The translations under genes were made by a program, and so were the position numbers. From Alphaproteobacteria bacterium (GTDB lineage Bacteria > Pseudomonadota > Alphaproteobacteria > ATCC43930 > CGMCC-115725): a DNA stretch of 8,073 nucleotides. Below are positions 5,674 to 8,073 of this stretch, piece by piece. Below the pieces are notes generated by a model. It made no database searches and was not told the DNA's origin. It saw only the letters and a list, made by a program, of their open reading frames with translations. The number at the start of each line of letters is the position of its first letter. The stretch's first letter is position 1. Location of the stretch: contig JASHTP010000359.1 of the NCBI GenBank assembly GCA_030040495.1, forward strand, positions 1 to 8,073, in the 5' to 3' direction.

Positions 5674-6485
5674 CGCTGCCCAAGCATTTCCGCACCATCT
5701 GGATCTCCGACGTTCATCTCGGCACGCGCGGCTGCAAGGCGGAGTTCCTGCTCGACTTCCTGCGCCACACCGAATCCGACTATCTCTATCTCGTCGGCGA
5801 CATCGTCGATGGCTGGCGGCTCAGGCGCTCCTGGTACTGGGCGCAATCACACAACGACGTGATCCAGAAGGTGCTGCGCAAGGCGCGCAAGGGCACCAAG
5901 GTGATCTACGTCCCCGGCAATCACGACGAGTGGCTGCGCGACTATACGGAGCTGCAGCTCGGCGGCGTCTGGCTGCTCGAGGAGGTGGTGCACGTCACCG
6001 CCGACGGGCGCAAGCTGCTGGTGCTGCACGGCGACGCCTTCGACGGCGTGGTGCGCTACGCCAAGTGGCTGGCGCTGCTCGGCGACTGGGCCTACACCGT
6101 GGTGCTGCAGCTCAACCACTACTTCAACATGGTGCGCCGGCGCTTCGGCTATCCCTACTGGTCGCTCTCCGCCTATCTCAAGGGCCGGGTCAAGAACGCG
6201 GTCGAGTTCGTCAGCAACTTCGCCGCCGCCATCGCCGACGAGGCGCGGAAGCGCGGCGTCGACGGCATCGTCTGCGGCCACATCCACCAGGCGGAGATGC
6301 GCACCATCGCCGGCGTGCTCTACTGCAACGACGGCGACTGGGTCGAAAGCTGCACCGCGCTGGTCGAGCATCAGGACGGGCGGCTCGAGATCCTGCGCTG
6401 GGCCGAGCTGCGCGCGCTCGATCCGCTGGCGCCGCGTGTGGCGAAGACGCGAGAGCTGGTCACGGTGGGCGCGGACGCACCGTGA
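5667..6485 (+). CDS. plcP: PlcP-type metallophosphoesterase (phospholipase C-like)
   Basis: A 272-residue cytoplasmic, calcineurin-fold enzyme with a two-metal centre. Motifs in order: SDVHLGTRGC (Asp15, His17), GDIVDGW (Asp45, Asp48), PGNHDEW (Asn85, His86), HGDAFD (His121) and GHIHQ (His205, His207). Databases often label this family UDP-2,3-diacylglucosamine diphosphatase (LpxH-like). The TRGCKAEFLLDFLR stretch, QSHNDVIQKVLRKARKGTKV and NDGDWVESCTALVEH agree with the rhizobial PlcP group, which cleaves phosphatidylcholine and other phospholipids to diacylglycerol during phosphate starvation. The immediately following Agt-like glycosyltransferase supports PlcP over LpxH. The start ATG overlaps the methyltransferase stop (ATGCTGA, 7-nt overlap) and the stop overlaps the next start (GTGA), so translation is probably coupled. 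Sure of the fold; fairly sure of the PlcP subgroup. Confidence 0.88.
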   Translation: MLTLPKHFRTIWISDVHLGTRGCKAEFLLDFLRHTESDYLYLVGDIVDGWRLRRSWYWAQSHNDVIQKVLRKARKGTKVIYVPGNHDEWLRDYTELQLGGVWLLEEVVHVTADGRKLLVLHGDAFDGVVRYAKWLALLGDWAYTVVLQLNHYFNMVRRRFGYPYWSLSAYLKGRVKNAVEFVSNFAAAIADEARKRGVDGIVCGHIHQAEMRTIAGVLYCNDGDWVESCTALVEHQDGRLEILRWAELRALDPLAPRVAKTRELVTVGADAP

Positions 6486-7483
6486 GGATTGCGCTGGTCA
6501 GCGACGCCTGGATGCCGCAGATCAACGGCGTCGTCCGCACCTTGACCGCGCTGATGCGCGAGCTCGCCCGGCGCGAGCACACGGTGCTGCGCATCACGCC
6601 CGACTTCTTCCGCACTCTGCCCTGCCCGACCTATCCCGAGATCCGCCTGGCGCTGCGCCCGTGCAAGCGCGTCGCCGAGCTGATCGAGGCGGCGCGGCCC
6701 GACGCCATCCACATCACCACCGAAGGGCCGCTCGGCATCGCCGCGCGCCGGCATTGCCTGCGCCGCGGCTACGGCTTCACCACCGCCTTCCACACCCGCT
6801 TTCCCGAATATGTGGCGGCGCGCTTCGCCGTGCCCGCGGCCTGGAGCTACGCGCTGATGCGCCGCTTCCACGCCCCGTCCAAGGGGGTGATGGTGGCCAC
6901 CGACACGGTGCGGCGCGAGCTCGCGGCGCGCGGCTTCGGCAATCTCCGGCGCTGGAGCCGCGGCGTCGACGCCGAGCTCTACGACCCGGCGCTGCGGGGC
7001 GAATTCGACGGGCTGCCGCGGCCGATCTTCCTCAGCGTCGGCCGCGTCGCGGTGGAGAAGAATTTCGGCGCCTTCCTCGCCCTCGACCTGCCGGGCTCGA
7101 AGGTGGTGGTGGGCGACGGGCCGATGCTCGAGGAGCTGCGACGGCGCCATCCCGAGGCGCATTTCCTCGGCAAGCGCGAAGGCAAGGAGCTGGCGCGGCT
7201 CTACGCCTCGGCCGACGTCTTCGTCTTCCCGAGCCGCACCGACACCTTCGGCCTGGTGCTGCTCGAGGCGCTCGCCTCGGGGCTGCCGGTGGCGGCCTAT
7301 CCGGTGCCCGGCCCGCTCGATGTCATCGGCACCAGCGGCGCCGGGGTGCTCGACGAGGATCTCCGCCGCGCCGCGCTCGGCGCCCTCGGCCTCCCGCGCG
7401 AGCATTGCCGCGCCCACGCGCTGCATTACACCTGGAGCGCATCCACCGACCAGTTCGTCGAGAATCTCTGGCCGCTGCGCTGA
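6482..7483 (+). CDS. agt: Agt-type GT4 glycosyltransferase (diacylglycerol glycosyltransferase)
   Basis: A 333-residue GT-B fold enzyme of family GT4. The N-terminal domain starts with the typical SDAWMPQINGVVRT (7-20) and has HITTEGPLG (77-85) and AFHTRFPEY (102-110). The C-terminal donor domain has SVGRVAVEKN (185-194), VVGDGP (209-214) and SRTDTFGLVLLEALASGLPV (251-270). There the usual EX7E pair is Asp254...Glu262, a D-for-E variant common in this lipid-glycosyltransferase group. The neighbouring PlcP supplies diacylglycerol. Known Agt enzymes make monoglucosyl- and glucuronosyl-diacylglycerol at the inner membrane; which sugar this one uses cannot be read. GTG 6482 is the start, sharing GTGA with the plcP stop (4-nt overlap). 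It is the last gene of the operon. A sulfolipid (SqdX) or mannosyltransferase role is the main alternative. Confidence 0.85.
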   Translation: MRIALVSDAWMPQINGVVRTLTALMRELARREHTVLRITPDFFRTLPCPTYPEIRLALRPCKRVAELIEAARPDAIHITTEGPLGIAARRHCLRRGYGFTTAFHTRFPEYVAARFAVPAAWSYALMRRFHAPSKGVMVATDTVRRELAARGFGNLRRWSRGVDAELYDPALRGEFDGLPRPIFLSVGRVAVEKNFGAFLALDLPGSKVVVGDGPMLEELRRRHPEAHFLGKREGKELARLYASADVFVFPSRTDTFGLVLLEALASGLPVAAYPVPGPLDVIGTSGAGVLDEDLRRAALGALGLPREHCRAHALHYTWSASTDQFVENLWPLR

Positions 7484-7489
7484 GGCGGG

Positions 7490-7505
7490 CGCGCCGCCAG
7501 GCGCG
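7490..7505 (+). repeat. Small GC hairpin just after agt
   Basis: CGCGCC (7490-7495), GCCA, GGCGCG (7500-7505): a perfect 6-bp stem 6 nt after the agt stop. No T-tract follows, so a terminator is only possible; GC bias may explain it. Confidence 0.25.
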
Positions 7506-7508
7506 GCG

Positions 7509-7553
7509 ATGTCGGCGCCCAGGCCCGAGAAGATTGATCGAGACAACAATTGA
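7509..7553 (+). pseudogene. Possible remnant of an acyltransferase-3 gene start
   Basis: From ATG 7509 the frame reads MSAPRPEKIDRDNN and then TGA. RDNN is exactly the N-terminal motif of the acyltransferase at 2073, where it continues as FDALR. It is encoded here by the same 13 bases in the same phase (7539-7551 versus 2079-2091). The text then breaks into an AT-rich sequence with no acyltransferase match. This looks like the first codons of a paralogue left after a deletion or recombination. Thirteen identical bases are weak support, so a coincidence or a meaningless mini-ORF remains possible. Confidence 0.3.
7539..7551 (+). repeat. 13-bp direct repeat, copy 2
   Basis: Exact second copy of CGAGACAACAATT from 2079-2091. 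It sits at the junction between GC-rich sequence and the AT-rich patch 7551-7607. That patch probably contains the promoter of the Cache-domain gene, although I see no clear -35/-10 pair. Confidence 0.6.
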
Positions 7554-7661
7554 TGATGGCTAACTAAAAAAACACGATTCGCGATTAATGCTAGTTTTAC
7601 TTGATCTACCCAAGATGCGGATCAGCCAGGAATTCGCTGCGAGAAAGGATGGCGCGATCCC

Positions 7662-8073
7662 ATGCTCAACCCAGGAAAATCGATGTTTGCCGCGGCTCTC
7701 ATGCTGCTTGGCGGCGCGCTGTCGGCGCACGCGGCGCCGACGTTCGACGACGCCAAGGCGCTGGCCGAGAAAGCGGCGGCGCTGGTCGCGGCCGAAGGCG
7801 ACAAGGCTTTCCCGAAGATCTCCGATCCGACCGGCCCGTTCCATCAGGGATCGCTCTACGTCACGGTGCTCGATCGCCAAGGCGTCGTGCGCGCGACGCT
7901 GAACCCGAAGCTGATCGGCGTGAACATGTGGGAAGCGACCGACCCCGATGGCGTCAAGTTCAGCCAGATGCCCTGGAAGGTGACCGCGAGCTCGGAGACG
8001 GGCGACTACACCTACAAGTTCACCAATCCCGAGACCAAGAAGATCGAGCCCAAGCACGCCTGGGTCCATCGGG
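7662..8073 (+). CDS. Secreted single-Cache (sCache_2) domain protein (3' end outside window)
   Basis: 137 codons are visible before the right edge. The first ~24 residues form a signal peptide: n-region with Lys6, hydrophobic core MFAAALMLLGGAL, and a likely cut after SAHA before APTFDD. The mature part begins with a helix (FDDAKALAEKAAALVAAEG), then GSLYVTVLDRQGVVRATLNPKLIGVNMW, DPDGVKF and YKFTNPETKKIEPKHAWV. This is the typical single Cache domain order, so a periplasmic small-ligand sensor domain. Such stand-alone proteins are common in proteobacteria and their ligands are mostly unknown. If the gene continues, it could instead carry a chemoreceptor or kinase part. Start choice: ATG 7662 gives a charged n-region but its AAAGGA is 12 nt upstream; ATG 7683 has AGGA at better spacing (6 nt) but shortens the signal peptide. 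Confidence 0.82.
   Translation, partial: MLNPGKSMFAAALMLLGGALSAHAAPTFDDAKALAEKAAALVAAEGDKAFPKISDPTGPFHQGSLYVTVLDRQGVVRATLNPKLIGVNMWEATDPDGVKFSQMPWKVTASSETGDYTYKFTNPETKKIEPKHAWVHR

Noticed and set aside
5667..6485. LpxH (UDP-2,3-diacylglucosamine diphosphatase) identity
   Set aside because: Same fold, but subgroup stretches match PlcP, the partner gene is Agt-like, and alphaproteobacteria commonly use LpxI for that lipid A step.
5324..7483. A continuous 719-codon plus-strand frame
   Set aside because: Only 6482-7483 is the real GT4 gene. The upstream part is Arg/Ser/Ala-rich shadow translation across the methyltransferase and plcP genes.
6371..7549. 392-codon minus-strand frame opposite agt
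   Set aside because: Antisense shadow rich in Ala/Arg/Gly/Glu/His with no domain, while the plus strand has clear GT4 motifs.
7484..7661. tRNA, small RNA or attachment site in the agt/Cache spacer
   Set aside because: No cloverleaf, CCA end or long flanking repeats; only a 6-bp stem and a 13-bp repeat are seen.

Overview
This is a very GC-rich window with dense genes and strongly G/C-biased third codon positions. Gene families and style (an Agt/PlcP lipid-remodelling pair, short stand-alone biotin carrier, LACTB2-like hydrolase, DHA2 exporter) point to an alphaproteobacterium, probably Rhodospirillales- or Hyphomicrobiales-like. The genus cannot be settled from the sequence. I see no tRNA, rRNA, CRISPR array, insertion sequence or phage gene.

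Layout. (1) 1-1281, minus: most of a DHA2-family MFS drug exporter, cut by the left edge. (2) 1282-1429: a divergent spacer with a nested inverted repeat. (3) 1430-3155, plus: an unrecognised acidic 202-residue protein, then an acyltransferase-3 family membrane O-acyltransferase, probably co-transcribed. (4) 3085-3306, minus: a stand-alone biotinyl carrier protein that overlaps the acyltransferase tail-to-tail. (5) 3307-3567: a divergent promoter region with a perfect CRP-type dyad and two perfect hairpins. (6) 3568-4485, plus: a LACTB2-like metallo-beta-lactamase-fold hydrolase. (7) 4486-4676: a spacer with a cUUCGg hairpin, a second dyad and a candidate Pho box. (8) 4677-7483, plus: a tight four-gene operon encoding a small unknown basic protein, a PmtA-type SAM methyltransferase, a PlcP-type metallophosphoesterase and an Agt-type GT4 glycosyltransferase. 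Every junction overlaps (29, 7 and 4 nt). (9) 7484-7661: a spacer with a possible remnant of an acyltransferase start and an AT-rich patch. (10) 7662-8073, plus: the start of a secreted single-Cache-domain protein, cut by the right edge.

The biological core is the 4677-7483 operon. From family knowledge, PlcP cleaves phospholipid headgroups to give diacylglycerol, and Agt glycosylates diacylglycerol. Together they replace phospholipids with phosphorus-free glycolipids under phosphate starvation. A CTGTCAC-based, Pho-box-like element lies 34 nt upstream of the first start codon, which fits PhoB control. The less familiar parts are the methyltransferase and the unrecognised small protein encoded at the head of the operon.
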